A DNA stretch of 64,000 bases. Origin: Fallopia convolvulus. Lineage: Eukaryota; Streptophyta; Magnoliopsida; Caryophyllales; Polygonaceae. Below, one piece after another: positions 1 through 11,701 of this stretch; the first letter of the stretch is position 1, and each line of letters starts with the position of its first letter. The DNA is taken from the NCBI GenBank assembly GCA_964016875.1, contig OZ024733.1, positions 6,192,984 to 6,256,983 on the forward strand, written 5' to 3'. A model generated the notes under the pieces. It was not told where the DNA came from, searched no databases, and saw nothing but the letters and a program-made list of their open reading frames with translations. The position numbers and the translations under genes were made by a program.

Positions 1-300
1 GAATAACAATTTCAATGCTTCTGAAAAATAATCTTTAATATTATGAAAAATATGTGATTCTTCGTATTTTATGTTATCAATAATCATTACACTACTTTTG
101 AAATAACAATTACGATGCTTATGAATTACAATTTTTTTGGACCGAGGTCAAATACAAACATTATCATCATTTGGAACATGTTCCCTGGTGCGAAGTCTTT
201 TAAATAGGACCTTGGTGCGCTTTGACTTTTCTCCAATGTCCAACTGTTGATCATTACCACCTGTTCCATTTGAAAACTCGGTTAAACACAAATGATATCA

Positions 301-490
301 GTGTTGCAAAACCATACCATCTAAAGTGAAAAAGTATATTGTGAGACTTGAAAAACAATTGCAAAACTGTCATACACATATCATCAGTGTTGCAAAACCA
401 TACCATCCAAAGTGAAATAGTATATTGTGATACTTGAAAAACAATTGCAAAACTGTCATACACATATCAGTGTTGCAAAACCATACTGTC
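301..490. repeat. Tandem repeat, about 2.2 copies of an 83-86 bp unit
   Basis: Two nearly identical units (301-386 and 387-469) and the start of a third (470-about 490) each begin GTGTTGCAAAACCATAC. They differ by a few substitutions and one 3-bp indel. No coding function is visible. Short open frames here are by-products of the repeat. Confidence 0.8.
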
Positions 491-1318
491 CATATTGAAA
501 AACACTCGTTTCATATGCTTATCAAGTTAATCCTTACTATTAAAAAACCATAGTATTTATTGTGAATAATATTGATCATTATCTCCTGTCGGCCATACGA
601 AAAACAAAATACGTATATATGAATAACAAAGAATGAATATATGAAAAACATGTCACACGTGTATGAAAAATATTTAATCGTGGAAAACCAAATTAAATCT
701 AAGAAATCTAGTATACTGAATTGCTAGAATGAAAATCAATATCACAAAAAGACGAAAATAACCAAAATACTGATATTGATGAAGAACGATTGGCAAGGAA
801 GAGAGAACGAATTGAATCCAAGTATTTAGAACGATTGGCATGTCAAAGAAATCTGATAAATTCAAATCTTGATTCGAAAACAGAAACTAGTTAATATTGA
901 ACATAACAATCACCCTTTTCGCACTTGCGTTTGCTGTTGTTCTTAGACTTGGGAGAGTTCGCCATCTTCATCTAAAACAAACAAAAATTCACATCAGTCA
1001 AACCGACCTTAAAAATCCAAAAATCACTCGACATCGTGAAGATTATCGACTAATTACGAACTACAAAATCAAGATTGAATCTCCACTTACCAAGTTTTGA
1101 GAAGATCTCGAGAAGAAATCGTTGGAAGTTTCTAGTCGATCCAAATCGCCGGAGGTTAGATAAGAGAGTAAATTAGTTTACAGAATGATAGAGAGAATGG
1201 AGTTTTGAATTATGGATAATTTTTCATGATGGAGAAAATCAAGGAATATTGCCAAAATTAAAAGATTTGTGAAATATTTCTAGCGAGATATTAATTAATC
1301 AAGTGTATCACACCCATA
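491..1318. other. Non-coding AT-rich stretch, nothing recognised
   Basis: Short open frames on both strands show no recognisable domain. I see no RNA gene or terminal repeat. The stretch ends at the TSD of the MITE that begins at 1319. Confidence 0.5.
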
Positions 1319-1733
1319 TAGACCTGTCAATCGGGTCGGGTCGGGCGGGTTCGGGTTCGGTCATTTCGGGTTCGGGCTAAATCGAGTTCCGAGTCGTTAT
1401 GGGTCGCGGGTCAATCGGGTCGGGTTGTAGCGGGTTTTCGGTCGGATCGGGTTGACCAGCGGGTCTAAAATCTCCTTTTTTCTTATGATTATTAAAATCA
1501 ATTTTTAATTATAATATATTATTTTCATTTATTTTAATAATAAAATATATTATAAGTTTCAAAATAAATTTAAAAAATTCTATAAATATACTAAATCGGT
1601 CAACCCAACGGGTTTCGGGTTTATCGTGTTCGGTTTATTTCGGGTTTCGGGTTCAAATTTTCGGGTCTTGACCCTAAAATTATCGGACGGGTCGGGTCGG
1701 GTTAGCGGGTTAGGTCAGTTTTTGACAGGTCTA
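1319..1733. mobile_element. Non-autonomous hAT-like MITE, 415 bp
   Basis: The ends are perfect 12-bp terminal inverted repeats (TAGACCTGTCAA / TTGACAGGTCTA). They are flanked by an 8-bp TSD with one mismatch (CACCCATA 1311-1318, TACCCATA 1734-1741), the TSD length expected of hAT. Both subterminal zones are dense in GGGTCGGG-type words and the middle is AT-rich. There is no transposase. A second family member lies at 27722-28212 with the same AT-rich core. The hAT assignment rests on TSD length and TIR form only. Confidence 0.75.
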
Positions 1734-2342
1734 TACCCATACAATCTATTTACACCCTTTTTTTTTAATCCTCACCCTTCATTCATTTAAATCCAACGAC
1801 GAGAATTTAACGACATAATGTACTCTAAGAGGCTATTTTACTAGAGCACTATTCTATATATCCAATAAGTTGCCAAATTACCCACCCTGTCATGTCATCG
1901 GTTTGCATTTCGTCTTAGGTCAAAACTCGATCGAAAAGGACACTCTGCACCCAAAATCAGGCAGAATTGGGGAGGTGCTCATTTATATGATCGATGATGC
2001 CTTAAAATTAATAATTTGACCCGTGAACCCCCTCTCTTTTGTCTTTTCCCCGCAACTCCAAAAAATTGCCCCCCTCATGATTTATTTCCACACTCCCTGC
2101 CAAACACCGCCTTAAATTTTGTTCATCCCACTCCCACGTATATGTGAATTGGTAGACTTTTTAAAAAGTCAAGTAGGCAATTGAATTTGACGTCCCTCCC
2201 ATTAAAGGAAAAACGTCCGTTAATTGTTCGAGTTGAGTGTGAACCCGATCTACACGTACACTAGTAACATAGCTATTAGGAAAGACCACCTTTGTAACAC
2301 GTGGTCAAGACTACCTAGCTAGTTTGGTCGTTGTTGATATCC

Positions 2343-2364
2343 TATATATATATATATATATATA
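2343..2364. repeat. (TA)11 microsatellite
   Basis: Uninterrupted TA dinucleotide run in AT-rich intergenic DNA. Confidence 0.9.
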
Positions 2365-2735
2365 AATTAAGTGGAGTTTAGATAAAACATGTCCCCGATC
2401 GCTTTTTAATGGGGTGTTAACTTTTAGGCGGATTTACAAGGGTATCCCATGTACAAAAAAAGGTTGCAAAAGTACCCTATATTATAGGAAATTGCAAATC
2501 ATGCATTTTTGGCATTTATGCAATTTTATTTTTTGTTATTTTATTGTTTAATTAGTTGAATTTAAATTTGTAATGTTTATTAGAAATGAATTATTAAATT
2601 GAAAGAATTAAAATCAGATAACAAAAATTGAAAAAATAAATAAATAAACGTTATGTGAAAAGATATTTTTAAATGATCTATTCGTTATGATTTTAAAGTG
2701 TTTACGGAAAATAAGGAGTAAAAAAGGAAAAAAAA

Positions 2736-3182
2736 AAGAAAAGTCAAAGATATGACAAAGATACTAGTTCATTGAGATTTCCGTCAAAGTATACTCGGGT
2801 TAGATTTTATACTATCATGCTTGCCTATTCTACTGTCATACCTCTCTATGATCCTGTCACGTACTTGAAAAGAAAAAGGAAATTGCAAACGAATTTGATT
2901 TGTTACGAAATATTTTGTTTCCTTTAAATGAGAAATATAACGGATATTAGAAAGATAACAATCTTACAAGATACCAATATTAATGGAAACAATAATAACC
3001 AATCATTAGAGGATAAAAGAAAAGTCAAATATATGACAAAAATAGTAGTTGGTTGAGATTTCCGTCAAAGTCTACCCAGGCTAGATTTTATACTGTCATG
3101 CTTGTCTATTCTACTGTCATACATCTATATGATCATGTCACGTACTTATAAAAGGAAAACAAAATTGTAAACGGATTAGATT
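2736..3182. repeat. Direct duplication of about 165 bp (2736-2900 and 3016-3182)
   Basis: Both copies start AAGAAAAGTCAAA and share the order of landmarks: a TGAGATTTCCGTCAAAGT block, a TAGATTTTATACT block, TTCTACTGTCATAC and GTCACGTACTT. About 115 bp of different sequence separates them. No coding potential is apparent in either. It may be a segmental duplication or two halves of an old element. Confidence 0.7.
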
Positions 3183-3649
3183 TTGTACGAAAGAGAAGAT
3201 GATGTGTTTTGTTTTTGATCTGCTTTTAATTCATTCCTCTTAATTTAATTTAAAATTTTTAAATCTTGTTTTTTTAATTAGTAGAAATAATTTTAAGTTT
3301 TAAATTAAAAATAAATTTTGTAATTAAAGTTTCAAAAAAATAAATTATTTTAATATTTTTCTAAAAAAGGAAAGGACATGATTTTGGGCATTTTTGCTAT
3401 ATTTTTGGGCATTTATACTATTTTTTTGGGCATTGATGTAACATTAGAAATAAGAAGACATTTTTGCAAATAAATTTTGAAAGTGGGGCATGGGGTACTA
3501 ATTTATCTAACTTTTAAGTACCATATTATAAAAATTCTTCTAGTTCATACCGACATCAACAAATTTTGAAAACATATATTTAACCTTATAATATAAATAA
3601 AATCTAATCTTTTCATTTAGCAAAACAAAGAGAAATAATTATGACCAAA

Positions 3650-4360
3650 TTTTTGTGCACACGAAAAAAGTTTCCGACGTACACGGAAAATCACTCTTCA
3701 CGAAGAGTCACTCTTCATGAAGAGTGAGTAATGGATACCTGGTGGACAAAAGGTATCACGCTTCGTGAAGCGTGACTCTTCATTAGGGGTGCTCAATGGG
3801 TCAACCCGACTTGACTTGCAGGTCGCGGGTTGATCCGTAAAAAAAATATTAACCCGTGTGACCCAAACTGTTGGTTGCGGGTTTTGCAGGTCGGGTCGAG
3901 GGTCGACCCATTTTACACACATAAAGGCAACTCTGAATGTCCCACAAGTAGGGGTGCTCAACGGGTCGATCCGACCCGACCTGCATGTAATATAATAAAT
4001 TTTTTTACTTTTCAATGAAATAATATAATATTTTTTAAAAAAGTTGCGAGTCAGGTCGGGTCAATGAGTACCCCTACTTGTGGGATATTCGGAGTTGCCT
4101 TTGTGTGTGTGTCAAACTGGTCGACCCGTGACCCAACGAGCAAAACTCGCAATTTGTGGGTTGAGTCGCGGGTCAATAAATTTTTTTAACAGGTCAACTC
4201 GCGATTCACAAGTCAGGTCGGGTGGACCCATTAAGCACCTCCAATAAAGAGCGACGCTTCACGAAGCGTGATACTATTTGTCCATTGAGTATCCATAGAA
4301 CTCAGTCTTCATGAAAAATGATTTTCCACATGTACCGGACACTTTATCTGTCCACAAAAA
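3650..4360. mobile_element. Foldback element with arms of about 345 bp
   Basis: The left arm (3650 to about 3990) and the right arm (about 4035-4360) are inverted, roughly 80% matching copies over their full length. Only a short AT-rich loop lies between them. Each arm contains the same modules: an outer TTTTTGTG(C/G)ACA end, a GGAAAATCA block, CTTCATGAAG-type mini-hairpins, a perfect CACGCTTCGTGAAGCG block, a TAGGGGTGCTCAA hAT-like end, a GGGTC-rich zone and an AAAGGCAACTC block. No transposase and no clear TSD were seen. The arms may be an inverted duplication of an older hAT-like MITE. The transcript could form a long hairpin. The right end is about 60 bp upstream of the TATA box of the inhibitor gene. 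Confidence 0.8.
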
Positions 4361-4421
4361 GATCTCTCGTCCCATTTCTTTTAATCTAATGATCTAAACA
4401 TAATTAACTACATTCCTCTTA

Positions 4422-4429
4422 TATATAAA
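4422..4429 (+). promoter_or_regulatory. Putative TATA box of the inhibitor gene
   Basis: TATATAAA lies 178 bp upstream of the ATG at 4607, which implies a start of transcription near 4455 and a leader of about 150 nt. Position and sequence are typical of plant promoters. No transcript evidence is available. Confidence 0.55.
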
Positions 4430-4606
4430 CGTACGTATTCCACTTCTTGATAGGAGATAAATCCAAAAACACCCACCCCACAACAAAACAAGCCCTTTTA
4501 AACCCCATCTCTCTAACATAATTTCAAAAACACAAAACACCAACTTTCGTGCATTGATATTACAAGCCAGCTAGAGTGAGATCAAATTCAAGCTCTCTCA
4601 CCTCTC

Positions 4607-5173
4607 ATGGCTTCCTCTTCTTCTACTTTCTTCTGTGCTCTCCTTCTCCTCTCCCTCTCCCTCGCCGCGGAATCCGATCCGAAACTCATAAAGAAGACTT
4701 GCAAAGCTACTCCTTACTACTCCCTCTGCCTCTGCTCCCTGAAAACCGACCCCACGAGCGGCCGGGCCGACACCAAGGGCCTGGCCGCGATAATGCTGGC
4801 GGTGGCCTCAACCAACGCCACCGCCGTCTCCTCCTACCTCTCCTCCCAGCTGCTCAGCGGCGGCGCCTCCTCGGGCACACCGCCCGCGGTCGTGGGGCCC
4901 GCCCAGAAGGCGATAAGGCTCTGCGTCGACAAGTACTCCAGCGCCAACGACTCCCTGCAGTCGGCGATGCAAAATGTCGACGCCGAGATGTACGACTACG
5001 CCTCCCTCGATGTGGCGGCGGCCGCCGCGTACCCGGATGCCTGCCGGAATGCCTTTAAGAGGGCGCCGGCTGTTTATCCGGCCGAGCTGGCCAAGAGAGA
5101 GGTGGCTCTGAAGAGGATGTGTGCGGTGGCAGTGGGGATACTTAATCTTCTCATTAACCAACAACAAAATTGA
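4607..5173 (+). CDS. Invertase/pectin methylesterase inhibitor family protein, secreted (C/VIF-like)
   Basis: A single uninterrupted exon encodes 188 residues, the usual size for this family. Residues 1 to about 21 form a signal peptide (hydrophobic Leu/Ser core, likely cleavage after AA). The mature protein starts with the family's N-terminal hairpin, LIKKTCKATPYYSLC. Four conserved cysteines expected to make two disulfides are C32-C41 and C106-C146. An extra Cys is at 43. Two N-glycosylation sites (N70, N114) are present. Such proteins are small four-helix bundles that bind and inhibit either acid invertases (cell wall or vacuole) or pectin methylesterases. The N-terminus resembles invertase inhibitors more, but sequence alone does not settle the target. 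The start has a good plant context (ATGGCT) and puts the signal peptide at the N-terminus. The coding sequence is strikingly GC-rich beside AT-rich flanks. Upstream is the foldback element; downstream is the LINE. Confidence 0.88.
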   Translation: MASSSSTFFCALLLLSLSLAAESDPKLIKKTCKATPYYSLCLCSLKTDPTSGRADTKGLAAIMLAVASTNATAVSSYLSSQLLSGGASSGTPPAVVGPAQKAIRLCVDKYSSANDSLQSAMQNVDAEMYDYASLDVAAAAAYPDACRNAFKRAPAVYPAELAKREVALKRMCAVAVGILNLLINQQQN

Positions 5174-5418
5174 GCTCAAAGTGGGGTTTTTTTGTTCAAG
5201 GTTGAAGAAAGTTATGTGTTATTGTATTACTTAACTCCCTAAATCTATTTTTTTTCTTGTTGTGATTAAAAAGCTAGTGGTTTATGATTTGTTTATTGTA
5301 TGTGATTGCACGAATAATAAGCCAATTATGAGGATTTTCTACTAGTCTTTGAAAGATCTTTTTCATTTTCTACGTGACTAATGGTGGTATAGTTGTTATA
5401 TTGTTTGTGTTTAAGTTA

Positions 5419-5432
5419 ATTTGGCAGGAAGA
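5419..5432. repeat. Target-site duplication of the LINE, 3' side
   Basis: ATTTGGCAGGAAGA here is repeated exactly at 11704-11717. It directly abuts the element's poly(A) tail, seen as seven T on the plus strand at 5434-5440. Confidence 0.85.
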
Positions 5433-5600
5433 ATTTTTTTGGGTCATAAGGGAGAGATAGTGCTCAGTTATATTCATATAAATAAATAGAATAGGATTAC
5501 ATAGAAAGAGAGTCTAAGTCCATATCATAAATCCTCTTACGCTCACTGGGAGGCACATTAAAAATAGTTAAGTTCCCCATCATACTTTCACTTGCTTTAG

Positions 5601-8600
5601 CTATCCAATCAGCAGCTTCATTAGCATCCCTTGCAATCGTCTTGAGTTCAACGTTTCAACCCGGCTCAGCCATAAGTTGACGACATCTAGCCACCATTGC
5701 ATAGGCATCATTAGACGGGTTCTGTAAATTGAGGATGCAATGCACAACATCAGCAACGTCCACCTCCACCTGTAGATTCTTGATTTTGAGTTCTCTTGCA
5801 ATAGAAAGTCCTTGCAAAATTCCCAAAAGTTCAGCCCTAAATGCTGAGCTACCAATCGCAGATACCATGAATGCTTTAAAACATTGCACTGCGTGATTCC
5901 TTAGCAGCACACCAGCACCAATCTTGCTTTAGCCAATCCTATACGCACCATCAGAATTCAGTTTGACCCATTCCAGAGGAGGGCGTGACCACTTGTGCAA
6001 CCTTTGGTTTGCAGTTGTAGCATTCCTGTTTTCCTGCATTTTTTGAACTTCTTTTGCTTTCTTAAACTCTACAGCACGCATCTGAATGAACTCCGCCTTT
6101 GCATCAGGGATTTTGCTGGCATCCCCAAAAATACGGACATTTCTCCACCTCCATATCCACCAAACACCTGTGGAGAAAGTCGTGATCCACTCTCCGGATT
6201 GCTTCAAGTTCCATGTGATCCATCCTTGAAGGTCATCAATGAAGAAATTTGGTGCCAAAGCAGGATGAACGAAGTGATTCCAAACCAGCTTCGCCTCATT
6301 ACAGTCACTGACAATGTGAATAGCGGTTTCAACAATTGCCCCACACGTGCCACATGAAGGATTGGTAGTCAATCGACGAAGGACACGTTGCACATTTGAA
6401 AGAATGCAGTCATGAGCCAGCATCCAAATGAACATCTTCACCCTCTCTGGCGCCTCAATCTTCCATATTTTCTTCCAAGTTTCAACAATAATTATTGGCA
6501 TCAGGGCATTGACGAAGAATAGTGACAGTAGAAGCAACTGAAAATTCACCATTAATTCCTTGCCCCTTTCCAATAGAAGTTATCACTAACTTCCTCTTCC
6601 ACCAGTTGAATCTCAACAATTTTACTAAGTGCTTGTCCTGGTAAAAGCATTGCAAACACATCCCATTTCCAACCACCATCATGCCAATATTCCTCAACAG
6701 TTCGACCCAAATCTGTTTCTTGCACAGTTGCTGCCGCCAAGTCTTCTAGCAGGCTGTCAGTAGCCCAACGATGCGTCCAAAAGAGAGTATTTCAACCATT
6801 ACAAATTGTCGTTCTCAAACCTTGATCCAGAAGGCCTTTTGCTTTGACCACACCCTTCCAAAGATTAGAAGCCCCCTGCTGATGAGTAAACATATCTTGA
6901 TCACAGCGGCCATGACAGTATTTTCCCCAGATCACTCTTGACCATAAAGTCTCTAGTTCTTTGAGCATACGCCAACCCATTTTATCCATGAAAGCACTAT
7001 TGGATTCACGCAGACTTCTCATTCCTAGACCCCCTGCTTCCTTAGGCATCTTGACTTTATCCAAACTCAGCAGGTGCATTTTTTTCTTCTCATCCGAAGA
7101 TCCCCAAATAAAGCTTCTAGTCTTTTTCTCTATTGCGTCACAAATATGAAGCAGGATGTCGGCTGTATGCATAGCATAATAGGGTATACTTTCAATGGCT
7201 GACTTGGCCAATGTCACTCTCCTAGCCATCGACAAATACTTCGCCCTCCAACTCGTAAGCTTGCTATTAACTCGTTCCACAATATGGTTGAATTGATTTT
7301 TTCCAACTCTCCCCTTGGTTAAATTAACCCCTAAAAACCTTCCAAGGTCTTCAGTGACTGGAATTCCACTTTCCTCGGAAATTGCATCAACAACCTCAGT
7401 TGGCGTACTATTGGAGAAGCACGCTCTTGACTTGTGCACACTGATTTTTGATCCCGACGCATGACAAAACTTATCCAAGCAATACTGAATAACTTGAATA
7501 TGATCTAAGGAAGCTTCAGCAAAAAGCACAAGATTACCCGCAAAGAACAAATGTGTTAAATCCGGTCCAAACACACTTAGCTGAATTGGCTTCCACGCCC
7601 CCTTGCAACAGCTTCATCTATAATGTGACCAAGCCTCTCCATGCATAAAACAAAGATGTACGGAGATAGGGGATCTCCTTGTCTCACCCCACGAGATGGC
7701 ACAAAACCGGGCCCAATCTCCCCGTTACATAGAATCTTCATGTGGCTTGAAGTGATGCAATTCATGATCACTGTAATCAACTCAGATGGCAGCTTCAACT
7801 CTTACAGCGTGTCCTCGATAAACGCCCATTTTAACCGATCATATGCTTTTTCGAGATCGATTTTTAAGGCCATCATTCGACCTCCTCTCTTAGCCTTCAT
7901 TGAGTGCATAACCTCTTGTGCAATTACAATGTTATCAGAGATTTGCCTCCCCGGCACAAAGCTGGATTGTGTGGGAGGCACCATTTTCTTCATAATAGTT
8001 TTGAGTCTAGAAACAATAGCCTTCGTCATTATCTTGAAGGCTACATTACAAAGACTTATTGGCCGAAGCTGGTTCACCGTTTGCGGACTCTCCACTTTTG
8101 GTATTAAAGTGATCAAAATCCCGTTCAAGGATGCTGGACTTGCCCCTTCATTCAACAACTTGAGAGCATTGCTTTCGACCTCCTCCTTAACCATGTTCCA
8201 ATTCCGCTGATAAAACACCGCTTGGAAGCCATCAGGACCCGGAGATTTCAGCGGGCTCATGCTGTGTAATGCTTTCCTAATCTCATGCGCATCAAACCTC
8301 TTAAACAGCGTATCATAGTCAGGTATCGAGATCGTCGGAAATCTCCCTCGAGGAATGTCAAAAGGGCCATTGAATCCCGTGTCATATGTAAACAGATTTT
8401 CAAAATGTTTTATCACCATGTCTTGAAGTGCAACCGCATCCCAGACCCAGTTCCCCAACTCATCTTGAAGGGCATCGATTTTATTTTTTTTCCTTTTTAT
8501 GATTGCACAGGGATGAAAGTACCGTGTATTACGATCGCCATCACGAAGTGCATCAATTCTCGCCTTTTGAACCCAAAAAAAGATAAATCTGTTGAAGCAC

Positions 8601-9592
8601 ATCCTCTAAGTCCTTCTTCAGCTTTCCTTCCAGCAAAATCAAATTACGAGTTGGTCTCCCACATAGTCGCCTCTGAACTCCCTCAATTCTCCTCCACGAT
8701 CGATTTCTCCTCCTGAAAAGATTACCAAACACTTCCTCGTTCCATTTTTGAAGTTGAACTGCCAAGTTTGTAAGGGCCTTGGGAGGATCCGCCCCCTTAT
8801 CCCAATTATCTACTAAAATTGTTGAAACTCATCATGTAGTAACCATGCTTCTTGAAATCTAAATGGTTTCTCTCCTAGCCCTGAACCATGAAGACCATCA
8901 GAATTCAACAAGAGGAGATTATGATCAGATTGTATCGCTGCGAGGTGACGTACTGCAGCCTCTTCAAACTGTCGCCTCCAAGCCATATTACATAGAGCAC
9001 GGTCAAGACGAGCACTAGTTCTAGTACTGACATCATCCCCTCGATTCCATGTAAAACACGGCCCAGCAAAATCCATCTCCTCAATCCAGTTTTGGAACTT
9101 CTTGCATCTTCTTCTTAGTTCCTTAGAATCCCTTGTTCTCTCCTCTATCGAAACCGTTTCATTAAAGTCGCCCATAAGCAACCTTGCTTGGTTCGAAGGA
9201 GGTTTGAAATCCAACAGCTTCTTCCATAATTCTTCTCTACTTTTGGGTTGGGGGCTTGCATAAATGGCTGAGAAAAACCAGGAAGCTTCACCTGCTCTTG
9301 TGACTTTCATCGTGACCACTTGTGGGTGAACGTCAAAATCACTTAAATTTACTCTATCTTTCCTCCAAAGCACCCAAATTCTGTCTTTGAAACCTCTTGC
9401 CTGCTCTTACAATTCCATCAAAGCCTATTTTTTACAAACTTTATCTGCTTGTTCTCCGCTAATTTTAGTCTCCAAGAGCACTAGAATATTTGGGTCATGA
9501 TCCCGAATTAGATCCTTAAGAACAAACATGAATTCCGTATTGGCTGCCCCTTGGACATTCCAAGTAATTATTTTGATGGTTGGAACTATCAT
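5601..9592 (-). pseudogene. LINE ORF2 remnant: endonuclease, reverse transcriptase, RNase H
   Basis: Endonuclease motifs run from ITWNVQGA at its start (about 9570) through GDFNE and SDHN (8813-9373). The reverse transcriptase follows (about 6800-8600), with SPGPDGF, the RPISLCNV block, FVPGRQI, KIDLEKAYD and the RQGDPLSPY block. A zf-RVT region comes next (about 6100-6480: APERVKMFIW, CGTCG, HIVSDC). RNase H is at 5656-5960 with D, E and D in NSDGAY, AELLGI and VEVDVAD. Stops or frameshifts near 5911, 6573-6790, 7575, 7800, 8600-8810 and 9374-9424 break it. The catalytic F/YADD box reads FAGN, so both catalytic aspartates of that box are lost. The start is taken at the Met just before the endonuclease. 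Confidence 0.9.
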
Positions 9593-9644
9593 AGATAACA
9601 TATTGGATAATTTAGGATCATCATACATCCAAGTTGTCACTTTT

Positions 9645-11671
9645 TCAACCATCGAGTTCATCCATGGTAATGTCTCCATCACCATGACTGCCGACGCTTG
9701 TGATTCCCTTTCCTGCTTCTTCCTGATCTTGATCTTCCATTCGGACATCAATTTCGGGATCCTCCCCACTTTGGGTTTCCTCATTGGGATAGTCTATGAC
9801 CAGTTCGACATGACTAGTGTCGGGCGATTTCACTGAGTTTGCAAGGATGAGTTTTTTGTCTATGGTCAACGTACTATTGTTATCCTCTGTCAACTGCTTT
9901 TATATATTTTCTAAAGATATTGCACTCCTTCCACTATCTTTGGATATATTTTTGGCCAATATTGCTTCCTTTTTTTTCTCCTCAATATCTCTTTGTACTG
10001 TATCTTTTGAAATAATATTTGGCTTTGCCTTTTTTTCTGAAGATATTGCACTCCTTTCTGTTTTCTGTTTTGGCTCTTGATTTCCTGTATCTTTATTGTT
10101 TACCCGGCTAGCTGGATTTTCCTTAGGGTGTACAGCAAAATCTTTCCTTTTGTTTTGCTCTACCAATTTCATTATTTTCACACCTAAGGAATTTGCACTT
10201 CCTCTTCCTTCCTTATTCTTGGATATTCCTTTTCCTGCTGCTTTGGTAATTTCCTTTTTTTCAGTGATTGTGTTTTTTTCTAGACTGGAACTACACTCCT
10301 CTAGAATATCTTCTTCCTCCTCCGATAAGACTTCAAATCTCGATCCATTATCTTTGTCCATGAGAATATCCTTTCCTTTAATTGATTTTCCAGGTTTCAC
10401 ATTATTTTGTGACGACCCGGTTGTACTTGTTTCATTGCCGAACCCGGTTCTGTTGGATCAAGACTGATCTGGATTGTCTTCTGCAACAGCTTCTCCGTTT
10501 TTCTCACCAACCCATCGCCGACGGCTAGAGAATTTGCAGTTTAATAACATGAGTTAGTTCCATGCTTTCCCCCTCCCACACTAGTTCTAGTGCGTCTTTT
10601 GAAGGTTCTTGTTGCAATCATCCATGGCCCAAACTCCTCAGATATTTCTGGGCACTTAGCTTTAGCAACATTCATCTCCTTTTCCTTGTTCTAGATCTCA
10701 AGAGTTTGTTCCTTACTCGGACATTGTTCTCCCAAATGTCCCACTTTTCCACATTCAAAGCATACCATCTTTAGTCCCTCATATTGTACTTTCCAGATCC
10801 TTCCGTTCATTAGAAACTTGGATTGTAGTGGCTTCCTTATGTCAATCTCTACACACAACCTGGTGTACTTTCCTCTCTCCCCTTTCGCCGTCGTTCGATC
10901 CACTTTGAGAACACGTCCCATATTTTCTCCAATGATGGCCAAGATTTCCTTGTCAAAATACTCCATGGAGAGATGAGGGATCCTTATCCAAGCCGCCACA
11001 TGTCTTATTTCCTCTTCTTCTGCCACAAAGTTTGGGCGCCATCTTTGAATAGTCAAGTAGTTATCTCCCACCTTCCATGGTCCATTGATCATGACATGTT
11101 GGAGATCATCCACATTTTGGAATTTGACCACATATAAATCGTTGCCCACATCAATCATTGTGACTTTCCCTCGAGGCTCCCATTTGAGTAGAAGCTTTCT
11201 TCTCAAATGATTATAACCAATCGATTGATCTAACACTTTGATTATTATTGCTTCCCTCCATGGCTTACAAATTCTTTCCTTTTCCTCAGCAGTAAGCAAG
11301 ATAACCGGGCATTTTGGATCATGATCCTGAGGCATGACATCATTGACCAAGTCATCCTCTTTGACAGTGTCATCCAAGAAGGGATTATCATATTGAGTGA
11401 ATCCTTCATTGCCTTCTTTGCCAGCCACTTTATCCCTAAAGGACATTGTAGCTCCTGGAGAAATGTTTGACATTTCTTTCTTTCTGAATGCTTCATTAAT
11501 GGATGGGAATTCCTGTACCATGACAAGATCTCTATTATTCGATTGCACATATGATGGGTTTTCTTCTTTGTAATATTTTCTTTTGGGTTTTTTCTGTATT
11601 CGATCTAAGTCAGGCGGTCTATCTCCGGTGAAGTTCCGGCCAGCTTCAGTCGAACTCTCTCTCAGAGCCAT
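9645..11671 (-). pseudogene. LINE ORF1 remnant: DUF4283 and CCHC zinc knuckle
   Basis: The first 326 codons (10691-11671) are open. A DUF4283-type RNA-binding domain occupies about residues 115-290. A single zinc knuckle CFECGKVGHLGEQC (CX2CX4HX4C) sits near the end of this segment. Two close TAG stops near 10690 interrupt the frame. The sequence continues with a FGPWMIATR block usual for plant LINE ORF1, then a Lys/Glu/Ser-rich tail (9645-10400) in shifted frames. ORF1 proteins coat the element RNA. This one is probably not functional as a full protein. Confidence 0.82.
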
Positions 11672-11701
11672 CGTACACTCGTCAGAATCTTGATAGTTGA
11701 A

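Larger units (their letters stand above)
1742..3649. other. Non-coding AT-rich region without a gene
   Basis: Apart from the (TA)n tract and the duplicated segment listed separately, this stretch shows no open frame with a recognisable domain. Near 3382-3440 the words TTTTGGGCATT recur three times about 22 bp apart. Confidence 0.5.

Noticed and set aside
1340..1480. Telomere-like or regulatory GGGTCGGG array
   Set aside because: The unit does not match the plant telomere repeat, and the array is bounded by the MITE's TIRs and recurs in its sister copy.
4808..5179. Minus-strand open frame opposite the inhibitor gene
   Set aside because: A shadow of the GC-rich coding sequence; the plus frame has signal peptide, family cysteines and a promoter.
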